This document shows, in pieces, positions 17,733 through 25,955 of a stretch of DNA of 56,213 bases (within the stretch, counting starts at the first letter, position 1; each line of letters starts with the position of its first letter). This DNA is from Nocardia alni (lineage in GTDB: Bacteria > Actinomycetota > Actinomycetes > Mycobacteriales > Mycobacteriaceae). The position numbers were made by a program, and so were the translations under genes. Where the stretch lies: NCBI RefSeq assembly GCF_019038435.1, contig NZ_JAGPOX010000055.1:1-56213 (forward strand). Reading direction: 5' to 3'. Below the pieces are notes generated by a model, which saw only the letters and a list, made by a program, of their open reading frames with translations, searched no databases and had not been told where the DNA came from.

Positions 17733-18055
17733 TCGGCGGACTGGTCGGGCTCGAGCTCCCAGACGACCGGCAGCCCGGCCTCGCCGTCCGAATAGTCGTG
17801 CGGCACATCGAGGTATCCGCCCATCCGGGCCTGCCAGGCGATGTTCACCGGCAGATCGGCCAACCTCGCCAGCAGCAGATCATAGGAGTCGCAGTCGATG
17901 ACGTGGAACAGGTCCAGCCCGCTGCGCCAGATGGTCCAGTCGGTGGCGCCCGCCGCGCGGATGGCGGCCGCCAATTCGGCGGGCACTTCTCGGTGAGCGG
18001 CCTCGTACTCCTCCTGCGAACCCGGTTTCAGCCTGGTGTGCAACGCGATTCGCAT
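17729..18055 (-). CDS. L-rhamnose/L-fucose mutarotase family protein
   Basis: 108 residues, COG3254 dimeric alpha/beta barrel. Family pattern: RIALHTRLKPGSQEEYEAAH at the start, then WTIWRSGLDLFHVIDC and WQARMGGYLDVPHDYS with the active-site Tyr/His/Asp. Interconverts alpha and beta anomers so that the 1-dehydrogenase receives its preferred form. This family, rather than FucU, is the mutarotase found in non-phosphorylating fucose clusters. ATG start; 5 bp after the ABC permease gene. Confidence 0.85.
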   Translation of the reverse strand: MRIALHTRLKPGSQEEYEAAHREVPAELAAAIRAAGATDWTIWRSGLDLFHVIDCDSYDLLLARLADLPVNIAWQARMGGYLDVPHDYSDGEAGLPVVWELEPDQSAE

Positions 18056-18060
18056 ACCGC

Positions 18061-19086
18061 TCACTCCTGCCGCCGGCCGCTGGCGATGCGGGTGATGACC
18101 AGCGCGACCAGGATCAGCGCGCCGTTGATGAACTTCAGCGAGTCGGCGCTGACTCCGCCATAGGACAGCAACTTCTCGATCAGCGTGAGAATCAGGATGC
18201 CGAAGAACGCGCCTAGGACCGATCCGCGCCCGCCGTTGAGTGAGACCCCGCCGATCACGCAGGCCGCGAACACGTTGAAGATCATCCCGTCGCCCTGCGC
18301 GACCTGCACACTGGCGAACTGGCCGGAGTAGATCAGCCCGCCGATCGCCGCGAGCACACCGGCGATGACCAGGACCGCGATCACCACCCGGTCGGTGCGG
18401 ATACCCGCGGCGCGCGCGGCGGCCTGGTTGCCGCCGACCGCGTAGAGCGCGCGGCCGGGGGTGGTGTAGTTCAGCACGAGATAGCCGATGACGAACAGGA
18501 CCAGACAGATCACGATGTTCACCGGAACTCCGGCGACGCGCGAATTCCCCATCCACAGAACCGAATTCGGAATTCTGGTGAGTGTGAAGCCGCCGGTGAG
18601 GAAGGTCAGCAGGCCGCGCAGCGCGATCTGCATCGCGAGGGTGACGATGAACCCGTTGAGCCCGAACCGCACGATCAACAGGCCGTTCACCACGCCGACC
18701 ACGAGCCCGACCACCAGCGCGATCGGAATCGTCATCCACGGCGCGGCCCAGGTGAACGCCCCGACCTTGGCGGTGCCCATGGTGACCCAGATCGCGACGC
18801 CCGGCGCCAGCCCGAAGGTCGACTCCAGCGACAGATCCATGTACCCGACAACCAGCACGAGCACCTCGGCCAGCACGAGCAGGGCGATGCCGCTCATGGT
18901 GGTGAGCACATTGCTCATATTGGCGCCGGAGATGAAGCTCGTGTTGATGAAGTATCCGACGATCAGCACCAGCACGATCGGCGGCACCAACAGGAAATCG
19001 CGCAGCGCGGCCCAGCGCACCGCACCGCGCGCCCGGGGGACCGCGGGCCCTGCGGGGGCCTGTGATCCGGTCGCTGTCTGCGTCAT
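18061..19086 (-). CDS. sugar ABC transporter permease (RbsC-like)
   Basis: 341 residues with about ten hydrophobic helices after a short polar N terminus. BPD_transp_2 features include LVLVVGYMDLSLESTFGLAPG near 100, LIVRFGLNGFIVTLAMQI, and the conserved GGNQAAARAAGIRTDRV loop followed by CVIGGVSLNGGRGSVLGAFFG. Forms the channel with the upstream-encoded ATPase and lipoprotein. One base separates it from the ATPase stop. Context implies L-fucose import. Confidence 0.9.
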   Translation of the reverse strand: MTQTATGSQAPAGPAVPRARGAVRWAALRDFLLVPPIVLVLIVGYFINTSFISGANMSNVLTTMSGIALLVLAEVLVLVVGYMDLSLESTFGLAPGVAIWVTMGTAKVGAFTWAAPWMTIPIALVVGLVVGVVNGLLIVRFGLNGFIVTLAMQIALRGLLTFLTGGFTLTRIPNSVLWMGNSRVAGVPVNIVICLVLFVIGYLVLNYTTPGRALYAVGGNQAAARAAGIRTDRVVIAVLVIAGVLAAIGGLIYSGQFASVQVAQGDGMIFNVFAACVIGGVSLNGGRGSVLGAFFGILILTLIEKLLSYGGVSADSLKFINGALILVALVITRIASGRRQE

Positions 19087-19087
19087 G

Positions 19088-20602
19088 CTATGTCAATCCT
19101 TCCATGGCCGCGACCAGTTCCCGGTCGTCCCAACCCTTTTCGTATTCCGCGCGGACCTCGCCCTGCACCATCACCGATACCCGGTCGCAGTCGCGCAGGT
19201 CGTCGAGTTCGTCGGAGACCACCAGAATCGCGGTGCCACGGTCGGCCGCGTCGCGCACCACCGCGAGCAGGGTCTGCTTGGAGCGCACGTCGACGCCCGC
19301 CGTGGGGGTGATGAGCACCAGCACCGCGGGATCGGTGGCCAGGGCCCGGGCGAACACCACCTTCTGCTGATTGCCGCCGGACAGTTCGGCCACACCCTGT
19401 GCCGGGCCGTCGGTCTTGATGTCCAGATTCCCGATCGCGCCGCGTACCAATCTGTCTCGGGTGCGGCGGGACATCAGTCCCAGCCGGCCCAATCGGCGCG
19501 GGACGGTGAGCGTGGCGTTGTCGGCCACGCTCATGCCCGGGACCAGCCCCTCATCGTGCCGGTCCCGGGGCACGAAACCGACCCCGGCGTCCAGGGACGC
19601 GCGAACCCCGCCGCGGCGCAGGGGAACTCCGGAGACGATGACAGATCCGGCGTTCGCGCGCCGCAGTCCGACGATCGTCTCGGCCACCTCGACCCGGCCG
19701 CTGCTGCCCCCTCCGGCCAGCCCGACCATCTCCCCGGGCCGGACCTGAAGGTCGACGCCGGTGAATTCCCCGGTGCGGGTGAGCTTTTCCAGGCGCAGCG
19801 CGGGTTCGGCGGTGGCGTCGTGGCTCTCACGGGGCACGATCTCGGTCAGTTCGGTCGATTCGCCGGTCATGGCGGCGATCAGATCCCGCTTGTCCAGCGC
19901 GGCGACCGGGGCGGTGACCACGTGCCGGGCATCGCGGAAAACCGTGACATCCGAGCAGATCTCGTAGGTCTCGTCGAGGTGATGCGAGATGAACAGGAAT
20001 GTCACCCCCTGATCCTGCAGATCACGAATCCGGGTGAACAGGCGTTTGATCGCCGCGCCGTCCAACTGCGCGGTCGGTTCGTCCAGGATGATGAACCGGG
20101 TGCCGTGCGACAGCGACCGCGCGATCTCCACCAACTGCCGGTTCTCCACCGACAGCTCCCGGGCCGGCGTGTTCACGTCCACGGGCACCGACCAGGTCTC
20201 CAGGAGTTCCCGGGCGCGGGATTTGACGTTGCGCCAGTGGATTATTCGCCCGCCCTGACCCTGCCGGTTGATGAACAGGTTCTCCGCCACCGACAGGTCC
20301 GGGATGATCGTCGAGTGCTGGTACACGCACGCCACCCGCGAACGCCACGCGTCGCGGTCGCCCGGCGCGGGCGCGGGCTGCCCCTGGAATCGCACCCGGC
20401 CCTCGTCCGGTGCGGTCAGACCGGTCAGGATCGAGACCAGCGTGGATTTTCCCGCGCCATTGCGGCCGACCAGCGCGTGCGTGCGCCCGGCGGTCACCGC
20501 GAGGCCGACCCCGTCCAGGGCGATGGTGCGGCCGAAACGTTTGGTGACGCCGATCGCCTCCGCGATCGGCGGGCCGTTCGAATCCACCGGAGTTTGCGTC
20601 AC
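19088..20602 (-). CDS. sugar ABC transporter ATP-binding protein, two-domain
   Basis: 504 residues from GTG at 20602 (an upstream GTG at 20635 lies within the binding-protein gene). Domain 1 has Walker A GRNGAGKST, signature LSVENRQLVEIARSL and Walker B FIILDEPTAQLD; domain 2 has a degenerate Walker A (GLAGGGSSGR), signature LSGGNQQKVVFARAL and PAVLVLITPTAGVD in place of the usual Walker B glutamate. That asymmetry is normal for RbsA/MglA/AraG-type importers, although D/E loss in the second Walker B is marked here. Confidence 0.9.
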   Translation of the reverse strand: MTQTPVDSNGPPIAEAIGVTKRFGRTIALDGVGLAVTAGRTHALVGRNGAGKSTLVSILTGLTAPDEGRVRFQGQPAPAPGDRDAWRSRVACVYQHSTIIPDLSVAENLFINRQGQGGRIIHWRNVKSRARELLETWSVPVDVNTPARELSVENRQLVEIARSLSHGTRFIILDEPTAQLDGAAIKRLFTRIRDLQDQGVTFLFISHHLDETYEICSDVTVFRDARHVVTAPVAALDKRDLIAAMTGESTELTEIVPRESHDATAEPALRLEKLTRTGEFTGVDLQVRPGEMVGLAGGGSSGRVEVAETIVGLRRANAGSVIVSGVPLRRGGVRASLDAGVGFVPRDRHDEGLVPGMSVADNATLTVPRRLGRLGLMSRRTRDRLVRGAIGNLDIKTDGPAQGVAELSGGNQQKVVFARALATDPAVLVLITPTAGVDVRSKQTLLAVVRDAADRGTAILVVSDELDDLRDCDRVSVMVQGEVRAEYEKGWDDRELVAAMEGLT

Positions 20603-20616
20603 GTCCGACCTGTCCG

Positions 20617-21705
20617 TCAGTGCCCGTTGGCCCACAGGCTCGGGTCCGTGGTGGCCAGGGTGTCGAGATCGCCGACCTTGCCGCCGGTGTGGGTGACGAC
20701 CGGAGCGGGCAGCTGATCTTCCAGCTGGCCGTTCACGCCGGTGTCGATGATCGTCGAATTGTGGTCGGTGGGGCCGGGTGCGAACTTCTTGCCCTCGGTC
20801 GCGGCCTTGGCGTAATAGATCGCGTACTGCGCGTACAGATCCGCGGGCTGGGAGATCGTCGCGTCGATCTGGCCGTTGTCGATGGCGTTGAACTCCGACT
20901 TGACCCCGTCGTTGGACACGATCGTGATGTGGCCCGGCTGACCGGTTTTGACGAGTTTGTTCTCCCGCTGCAGCAGGGCCAGTGTGGATTGCAGGAAGAT
21001 GCTGGCCTGCATGTAGATCCCGTTGATGTCGGGGTCGGTGAGCAACTTGTCCTGCAGTCCGGAGGCGGACTTGTCGGCCTCCCAGTCGGTGGGGATCGCG
21101 ATCACCTTGATGCCCGGGTATTTCGACTTCATGCAGTCGGCGAAGGCCTCGGTCCGGTCACGGCCGTTGATGGAGGCCAGATCGCCCTCGAACTCCGCGA
21201 CTTTACCTGTGCCGTGCAGGGTTTGGCCTAGATACTCGCACGACTTGGTGCCGTACGCCCGGTTGTCCGCGCGCACGACCATATACGCCCCGCCCGCGTC
21301 GGGACGGGTGTCGACGCTGACCACCGGGACGTTCTTGGCCGCCGCGGCGGCCAGGGCGGGCTTGACCGCGGCGGTGTCCTGCGGCGCGATGATCAGCGCC
21401 TTGACGTTCTTCGCCAGCAGGGTGTCCACATTGGATTTCAGGCGGTTGGAGTCGTTGTCCGAGGAGGTGTTCGCCAATGTCACACCCGCTGCGGCGGCCT
21501 TGGGACCCATATACCCGGCATAGGCGCTCCAGAAGTCGGAATCCTCGCGGGGCTGATCGGCGCCGACGAGTACACCGTTGGTCGCGCCGTTGCCGACGTT
21601 GACCGCCGAACTGCCGCCGCTGCCGGTGGATTGGCGTGAGCAGCCCGCGGCCGCGGCGACGAGCAGCACGGCCGCCAACGCCGCGCCGATGATCCTGGTG
21701 TTCAT
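20617..21705 (-). CDS. sugar ABC transporter substrate-binding lipoprotein
   Basis: 362 residues from ATG at 21705. Signal MNTRIIGAALAAVLLVAAAA ends in a lipobox-like AAGC (C22). Periplasmic-binding fold type I: SDFWSAYAGYMGPKAAAAGV, ALIIAPQDTAAVKPALAAAA and PVVSVDTRPD resemble ribose/rhamnose-binding proteins. Its ATG overlaps the stop of the fuconate dehydratase gene (ATGA), so importer and dehydratase are co-transcribed. Ligand probably L-fucose by context. Confidence 0.88.
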   Translation of the reverse strand: MNTRIIGAALAAVLLVAAAAGCSRQSTGSGGSSAVNVGNGATNGVLVGADQPREDSDFWSAYAGYMGPKAAAAGVTLANTSSDNDSNRLKSNVDTLLAKNVKALIIAPQDTAAVKPALAAAAAKNVPVVSVDTRPDAGGAYMVVRADNRAYGTKSCEYLGQTLHGTGKVAEFEGDLASINGRDRTEAFADCMKSKYPGIKVIAIPTDWEADKSASGLQDKLLTDPDINGIYMQASIFLQSTLALLQRENKLVKTGQPGHITIVSNDGVKSEFNAIDNGQIDATISQPADLYAQYAIYYAKAATEGKKFAPGPTDHNSTIIDTGVNGQLEDQLPAPVVTHTGGKVGDLDTLATTDPSLWANGH

Positions 21706-23054
21706 GAGTTTTCGTGCTCCTTTGCCGAAACTTGGGCTGCTGGTTGTGAGTCGACGTGGCCGTGCCATGCCGTGCCGAAGGGGTAGGAGTACTCCGCGAG
21801 CGAGGCGGGCAGCATCTCGGCGCTGAAACCCGGTGTGCGCGGGGCCCGATAGCGCCCGCCGCTGATCCGGACCGGGTCGCGGAAGTGTTCGTGCAGGTGA
21901 TCGACGTATTCGATGGCGCGCCCGTCCATGACGCCCGAGATGGCGACGTAGTCGATCATCGCCAGATGTTGCACCAGCTCGCACAGCCCGACCCCGCCCG
22001 CGTGCGGGATCACCGGGACGCCGAATTTGGCCGCCAGCAACAGGATCGCCAGATTCTCGTTGACCCCGCCGACCCGAGCCGCGTCGATCTGCAGCACATC
22101 GACCGCGTCCGCCTGGAGCAGTTGTTTGAACAGGATCCGGTTCTGCCCGTGCTCACCGGTCGAGATACGAACGCCCGCAACGGCCTTGCGGATCGCGGCG
22201 TGGCCCAGGATGTCGTCGGGGCTGGTGGGCTCCTCCACCCAGGACAGCCGGGCGGGCGCGAGGCGGGTGATCCACTGGGCCGCCTCGGTCACATCCCAGC
22301 GCTGATTGGCGTCCACCGCCAGGCCGATATCCGGGCCGATGGCCGCGCGGGCGATCGTCACCCGGCGCACGTCCTCCTCGACGTCGCGGCCGACCTTGAT
22401 CTTGATGGTGCGGAATCCGTCGGCGACGGCCTGCCGGGCCAGGCGCGTCAGCTTGGCGTCGGAGTAACCGAGCCAGCCGGGGGAGGTGGTGTAGGCCGGA
22501 TAACCGGTGGCGAGCAGTTCGGCGGTGCGCTCGGCGCGTCCGGGCGCGGCGCGGTGCAGGATCTCCAGGGCGTCATCGGGGGTGAGCGCGTCGGTGAGAT
22601 AGCGGAAGTCGACCAGCGCGACGATCTGCTCCGGCGACATCTCCGAAACGAGTTGCCAGACCGGCTTTCCCGCTCGCTTGGCGGCCAGATCCCAGGCCGC
22701 GTTGACCACCGCGCCGATGGCCATGTGCATGACCCCCTTTTCCGGTCCCAGCCAACGCAATTGGGAGTCCGCGGTCAGGTCGCGCGCGAATCCGCCCAGA
22801 TCGCCGAGGATCTCGTCGAGGTTGCGGTCGACGACCAGATGGGTCAGCGCCTCGATGGCCACACGCTGCACGTCGTTGCCGCGGCCGATGGTGAAGGCGA
22901 AGCCGTGGCCCGTGAGCCCGTCCGGCGCGTCGGTGCGCAGGATCGCGTAGGCGGCCGAATAATCCGGATCCGGATTCATCGCGTCGGAGCCGTCCAGCTG
23001 CTCCGACGTCGGGAACCGGACGTCGAGCGTCTCCAGCGCCGTGAGGTGTGACAT
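21702..23054 (-). CDS. fucD: L-fuconate dehydratase (enolase superfamily)
   Basis: 450 residues. The N terminus LETLDVRFPTSEQLDGSDAM is characteristic of L-fuconate dehydratase. Mandelate-racemase-type active site: K218 and K220 (IKIKVG), D248 (AVDANQRWD), E274 (SWVEEP), E300 (STGEHG), and the D323/H350 dyad (QIDAARVGG; IPHAGG). These positions align almost residue for residue with what I recall of the Xanthomonas enzyme. Dehydrates L-fuconate to 2-keto-3-deoxy-L-fuconate. First gene of a six-gene minus-strand operon (dehydratase, binding protein, ATPase, permease, mutarotase, dehydrogenase), read from a promoter at 23091-23118. Confidence 0.93.
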   Translation of the reverse strand: MSHLTALETLDVRFPTSEQLDGSDAMNPDPDYSAAYAILRTDAPDGLTGHGFAFTIGRGNDVQRVAIEALTHLVVDRNLDEILGDLGGFARDLTADSQLRWLGPEKGVMHMAIGAVVNAAWDLAAKRAGKPVWQLVSEMSPEQIVALVDFRYLTDALTPDDALEILHRAAPGRAERTAELLATGYPAYTTSPGWLGYSDAKLTRLARQAVADGFRTIKIKVGRDVEEDVRRVTIARAAIGPDIGLAVDANQRWDVTEAAQWITRLAPARLSWVEEPTSPDDILGHAAIRKAVAGVRISTGEHGQNRILFKQLLQADAVDVLQIDAARVGGVNENLAILLLAAKFGVPVIPHAGGVGLCELVQHLAMIDYVAISGVMDGRAIEYVDHLHEHFRDPVRISGGRYRAPRTPGFSAEMLPASLAEYSYPFGTAWHGHVDSQPAAQVSAKEHENS

Positions 23055-23090
23055 AGCGCGATCCTTGCTTCAACAGTGATCTGGCTCACG

Positions 23091-23118
23091 ACTATACATC
23101 CGATGTCTTACCATGCAA
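23091..23118 (-). promoter_or_regulatory. fucD operon promoter with operator B in the spacer
   Basis: On the minus strand: TTGCAT (-35, 23113-23118), a 16-bp spacer and TATAGT (-10, 23091-23096). The spacer holds ACATC-C-GATGT (23096-23106), a perfect 11-bp palindrome with the same core as the other three sites. A repressor there would block sigma-A binding directly. It is 37 bp before the fucD start. Confidence 0.7.
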
Positions 23119-23206
23119 GGCCTGATCGAAAAATTGCGGATTTCGGCCGGTAGGCGGCGAATATCGCGCAAAGGTGACCGGTCGGTGCTATCTTCGCCAG
23201 CGATAA

Positions 23207-23217
23207 ACATCGGATGA
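23207..23217. promoter_or_regulatory. fucose-regulon operator C at the SDR start
   Basis: ACATC-G-GATGA: nine of eleven positions are palindromic (the outer pair mismatches). It overlaps the first ATG (23214) of the SDR gene and adjoins GATAAA (23202-23207), which could be a -10 box for a leaderless transcript. Confidence 0.55.
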
Positions 23218-23984
23218 GTGATGGGGTCGATATGGTGCAGGGACAGCTCGAGGGGCTGGTGGCGGTGGTCACCGGCGGCGGTTCCGGGATCGGAAAGGCC
23301 GTCGCCGCAGCATTTCTCGTCGCGGGTGCGCGGGTGGCGGTGCTGGACCTGAACCCGGGGTCCGAGGGTCTGGCGCTGACGTGCGATGTGTGCGACGACG
23401 ATTCGGTGCGGGCGGCGATCGAGGCGGTCGTGACCGAATTCGGCCGGCTGGACATCGTGGTGAACAACGCCGGGATCGGTGCGCAGGGCACCGTCGAGGA
23501 CAACCCCGACGATGAGTGGCGACGCGTGTTCGATGTGAATGTTATGGGAGCCGTGCGTGTTTCGCGCGCGTCGCTGCCGCATCTGCGGCGCTCGCCCGCC
23601 GCCGCGATCGTCAACACCTGCTCGATCGCGGCCACCACGGGCCTACCCGCCCGTGCCGCCTACAGTGCCAGCAAGGGCGCGATACTGGCCCTGACCCGGG
23701 CGATGGCCGCGGACCATCTGCGTGAGGGCATCCGGGTGAACTGCGTCAATCCGGGCACCGCGGACACGCCATGGGTGCAGCGACTGCTCGCCTCCGCGCC
23801 CGATCCGGCCGCCGAACTCGCCGCGCTCAATGCCCGTCAGCCACACGGGCGCCTGGTCACCGCCACCGAGGTCGCCGCGGCAGTGCTGTATCTGGCGAGC
23901 CCCGCGGCAGCGTCGACCGCGGGCACCATGCTCGAGGTCGACGGCGGGATGCATTCGCTGCGTCTGCGACCCGCGGAATCCTGA
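23214..23984 (+). CDS. SDR oxidoreductase, probable 2-keto-3-deoxy-L-fuconate dehydrogenase
   Basis: 256 residues. Cofactor motif GGGSGIG (21-27), NNAG, and catalytic S137, Y150, K154 (YSASK) are present; the C terminus TAGTMLEVDGGMHSLRL is typical. In the non-phosphorylating fucose route this step oxidises 2-keto-3-deoxy-L-fuconate at C4 to the 2,4-diketo acid. Start: ATG 23214 lies in the operator but six bases after a GATAAA box, so a leaderless start fits; ATG 23232 is the alternative. Divergent from fucD, 58 bp before the lactate dehydrogenase gene. Confidence 0.85.
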   Translation: MSDGVDMVQGQLEGLVAVVTGGGSGIGKAVAAAFLVAGARVAVLDLNPGSEGLALTCDVCDDDSVRAAIEAVVTEFGRLDIVVNNAGIGAQGTVEDNPDDEWRRVFDVNVMGAVRVSRASLPHLRRSPAAAIVNTCSIAATTGLPARAAYSASKGAILALTRAMAADHLREGIRVNCVNPGTADTPWVQRLLASAPDPAAELAALNARQPHGRLVTATEVAAAVLYLASPAAASTAGTMLEVDGGMHSLRLRPAES

Positions 23985-23997
23985 ACGGCCCCGGATA

Positions 23998-24008
23998 TCA
24001 TCCGATGA
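23998..24008. promoter_or_regulatory. fucose-regulon operator D before the lactate dehydrogenase gene
   Basis: TCATC-C-GATGA is a perfect 11-bp palindrome in the 58-bp gap between the SDR stop and the ATG at 24043. It shares CATC-S-GATG with the other sites and suggests that the downstream gene has its own controlled promoter. Confidence 0.55.
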
Positions 24009-24042
24009 ATCAGCTTCGACGCAGCAGATAGGACGTATCCGC

Positions 24043-25266
24043 ATGAGTGAGCGCCGCGTTCCGAAATGGCATGATCTGGCACCGCTGATGAAGTTCGAGC
24101 AACCCTTCGGCGGTCGTGACGCCAGGCTGAAGCGCGCCCAGACCATCTGGGATCTGCGCGAGCTGGCCCGCAAGCGCACGCCCAAGGTGGCCTTCGACTA
24201 TACCGACGGCGCGGCCGACGCGGAGATCAGCCTGCGGCGGGCGCGCGAGGCATTCGCGGATATCGAATTCCGTCCCGCGATCCTGCGCAATGTCGCGGAA
24301 ACGAACGCCGCCACAACGGTTCTCGGCAAACAGTCCCGGCTGCCCTTCGGCATCGCGCCCACCGGCTTCACCCGCATGATGCACACCGCCGGGGAGATCG
24401 CGGGCGCGCATGCCGCCGAGCGTGCCGGAATCCCGTTCACGCTCTCCACCATGGGCACCACGGCGATCGAAGATGTCGCTGCCGCAACGGGTCCGGATGC
24501 GCGCAACTGGTTCCAGCTGTACATGTGGAAGGACCGGGACCGCTCGATGGCCCTGGTCGAGCGTGCCGCGAAGGCCGACTTCGACACCCTCGTGGTGACA
24601 GTCGACGTCCCGGTCGCCGGCAACCGTCTGCGCGATGCCCGCAACGGTATGACCATTCCGCCCTCGATCACCCTCGGCGGCGCCGTGGACGCCCTGCGCC
24701 GCCCCTGGTGGTGGTGGGACTTCCTGACCACCGAACCGCTGTCCTTCGCCTCCCTGGACCGCTGGTCCGGTACGGTCGCCGACCTGCTCGACGTGATGTT
24801 CGATCCCACCGTCGGTTTCGACGACCTGACCTGGATCCGGGAATCCTGGCCCGGCAAGGTCCTGGCGAAAGGCGTGCAGACCGTCGCCGACGCCAAGCGC
24901 TTGGCCGACGCGGGAGTGGACGGCATCGTCCTGTCGAATCACGGTGGGCGCCAATTGGATCGGGCGCCGGTTCCGCTGCATCTACTGCCCGAGGTAGTAC
25001 GCGAGGTCGGCGACGACCTCGAGATCCACCTCGACACCGGTATCACCCACGGCGCGGACATCGTCGCCGCCTTGGCGTTGGGCGCAAGATTCACCCTGGT
25101 CGGCCGGGCCTATCTGTACGGCCTGATGGCAGGCGGCGAGGCCGGAGTGGACCGCGCCATCGACATCCTGCGCTCGCAGGTCATCCGGACGATGAAACTG
25201 CTGGGCGTGAGGTCGATCGAGGAACTGGAGCCGGACCACGTCCGCTTGCTGGAGGGGCGTCGATAG
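24043..25266 (+). CDS. FMN-dependent alpha-hydroxy-acid dehydrogenase, L-lactate dehydrogenase-like
   Basis: 407 residues from ATG at 24043 with AGGA nine bases upstream. FMN TIM barrel: PFGIAPTGFTRMMHTAGE, the substrate and flavin residues in WFQLYMWKDR, TVDVPVAGNRLRD, and catalytic H300 in LSNHGGRQLDR. Belongs to the LldD / mycobacterial LldD2 type that oxidises L-lactate to pyruvate and passes electrons to quinone. In this cluster it would consume the L-lactate released by hydrolysis of the diketo-deoxyfuconate, giving two pyruvates per fucose (inference). Confidence 0.87.
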   Translation: MSERRVPKWHDLAPLMKFEQPFGGRDARLKRAQTIWDLRELARKRTPKVAFDYTDGAADAEISLRRAREAFADIEFRPAILRNVAETNAATTVLGKQSRLPFGIAPTGFTRMMHTAGEIAGAHAAERAGIPFTLSTMGTTAIEDVAAATGPDARNWFQLYMWKDRDRSMALVERAAKADFDTLVVTVDVPVAGNRLRDARNGMTIPPSITLGGAVDALRRPWWWWDFLTTEPLSFASLDRWSGTVADLLDVMFDPTVGFDDLTWIRESWPGKVLAKGVQTVADAKRLADAGVDGIVLSNHGGRQLDRAPVPLHLLPEVVREVGDDLEIHLDTGITHGADIVAALALGARFTLVGRAYLYGLMAGGEAGVDRAIDILRSQVIRTMKLLGVRSIEELEPDHVRLLEGRR

Positions 25267-25388
25267 TTCCCGCCGGACAAGCGGTAACGCACGTTCCCAC
25301 TGCTGCGAAACCTATTCGACGGTATAGAGATTCCCCGGATAGGCTGCGGCTTTTGGTTGATCCGAGTCAGGGAGGACAGAGGAGCACG

Positions 25389-25895
25389 ATGAGTAAGCGA
25401 ACAGTGACAGGCCGCCTGCGGGGTTCACGCAGGGGTGGGCTGACCCGCATCGGGGCCGCGGTCGCCGGGACGGTGGCCGCGGCCGCTGCGATCACGATAT
25501 TCGGTACCCCGGTCGCGAGTGCCGACACGGTAGCCAACCCGTCGAACTACTTGGTAGGCAACACGGTCTACTTCAGCTACATCGGGGCCAACTGCGCCAT
25601 GCAGTCCAACGGCTGGGTCGGCTGCGATCTGACCGGCCAAACCATGAACTGGGCCGGTCTCCCTGTCACGAATATCTCCATAGACCTGCCCTTCCTGCCC
25701 GCCCACCCGGCTTTGGGCCCCCTGGGCACTCACGGCCAAGCCGGCAGCCGCATCCTCGACAACCCGGTCTACGGCACCAACACGACCCTCACATACGGTG
25801 GCGCAACCTGCACCACCAGCAACTTCCGTGGTGAGATCTCCTGCACCTCCCAGGGCCACAGCTTCAACTACGGCTTCAGCCAGGGTTACAGCTGA
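25389..25895 (+). CDS. secreted protein of unknown function
   Basis: 168 residues. Basic N terminus, hydrophobic stretch and an ASA cleavage site (43-45) give a Sec signal; the mature part is about 123 residues. It has four cysteines in two spaced pairs (ANCAMQSNGWVGC and ATCTTSNFRGEISC), probably disulfides, and is rich in Gly, Asn, Thr and aromatics. GGAGG and GAGGAG stand upstream of the ATG. No enzyme motif is recognisable. Two-cysteine-pair secreted proteins of this size are common in mycolic-acid actinobacteria. Its relation to the fucose genes upstream is only positional. Confidence 0.8.
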   Translation: MSKRTVTGRLRGSRRGGLTRIGAAVAGTVAAAAAITIFGTPVASADTVANPSNYLVGNTVYFSYIGANCAMQSNGWVGCDLTGQTMNWAGLPVTNISIDLPFLPAHPALGPLGTHGQAGSRILDNPVYGTNTTLTYGGATCTTSNFRGEISCTSQGHSFNYGFSQGYS

Positions 25896-25922
25896 CCTTT
25901 GTCGATATGGGCATGGCAATCG

Positions 25923-25955
25923 GGACCGCGCGCACTGCGTGCGGGTCCGGTTTCT
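25923..25955. terminator. terminator between secreted-protein and dioxygenase genes
   Basis: GGACC (25923-25927) pairs with GGTCC (25944-25948), and CGCAC pairs with GTGCG inside it around TGC; a three-base bulge separates the two stems. On the plus strand it is followed by GGTTTCTT, so it resembles an intrinsic terminator for the 25389 gene. Confidence 0.6.

Noticed and set aside
18488..20716. 742-codon plus-strand frame opposite the fucose ABC genes
   Set aside because: Spans three well-supported minus-strand genes; composition typical of an antisense shadow.
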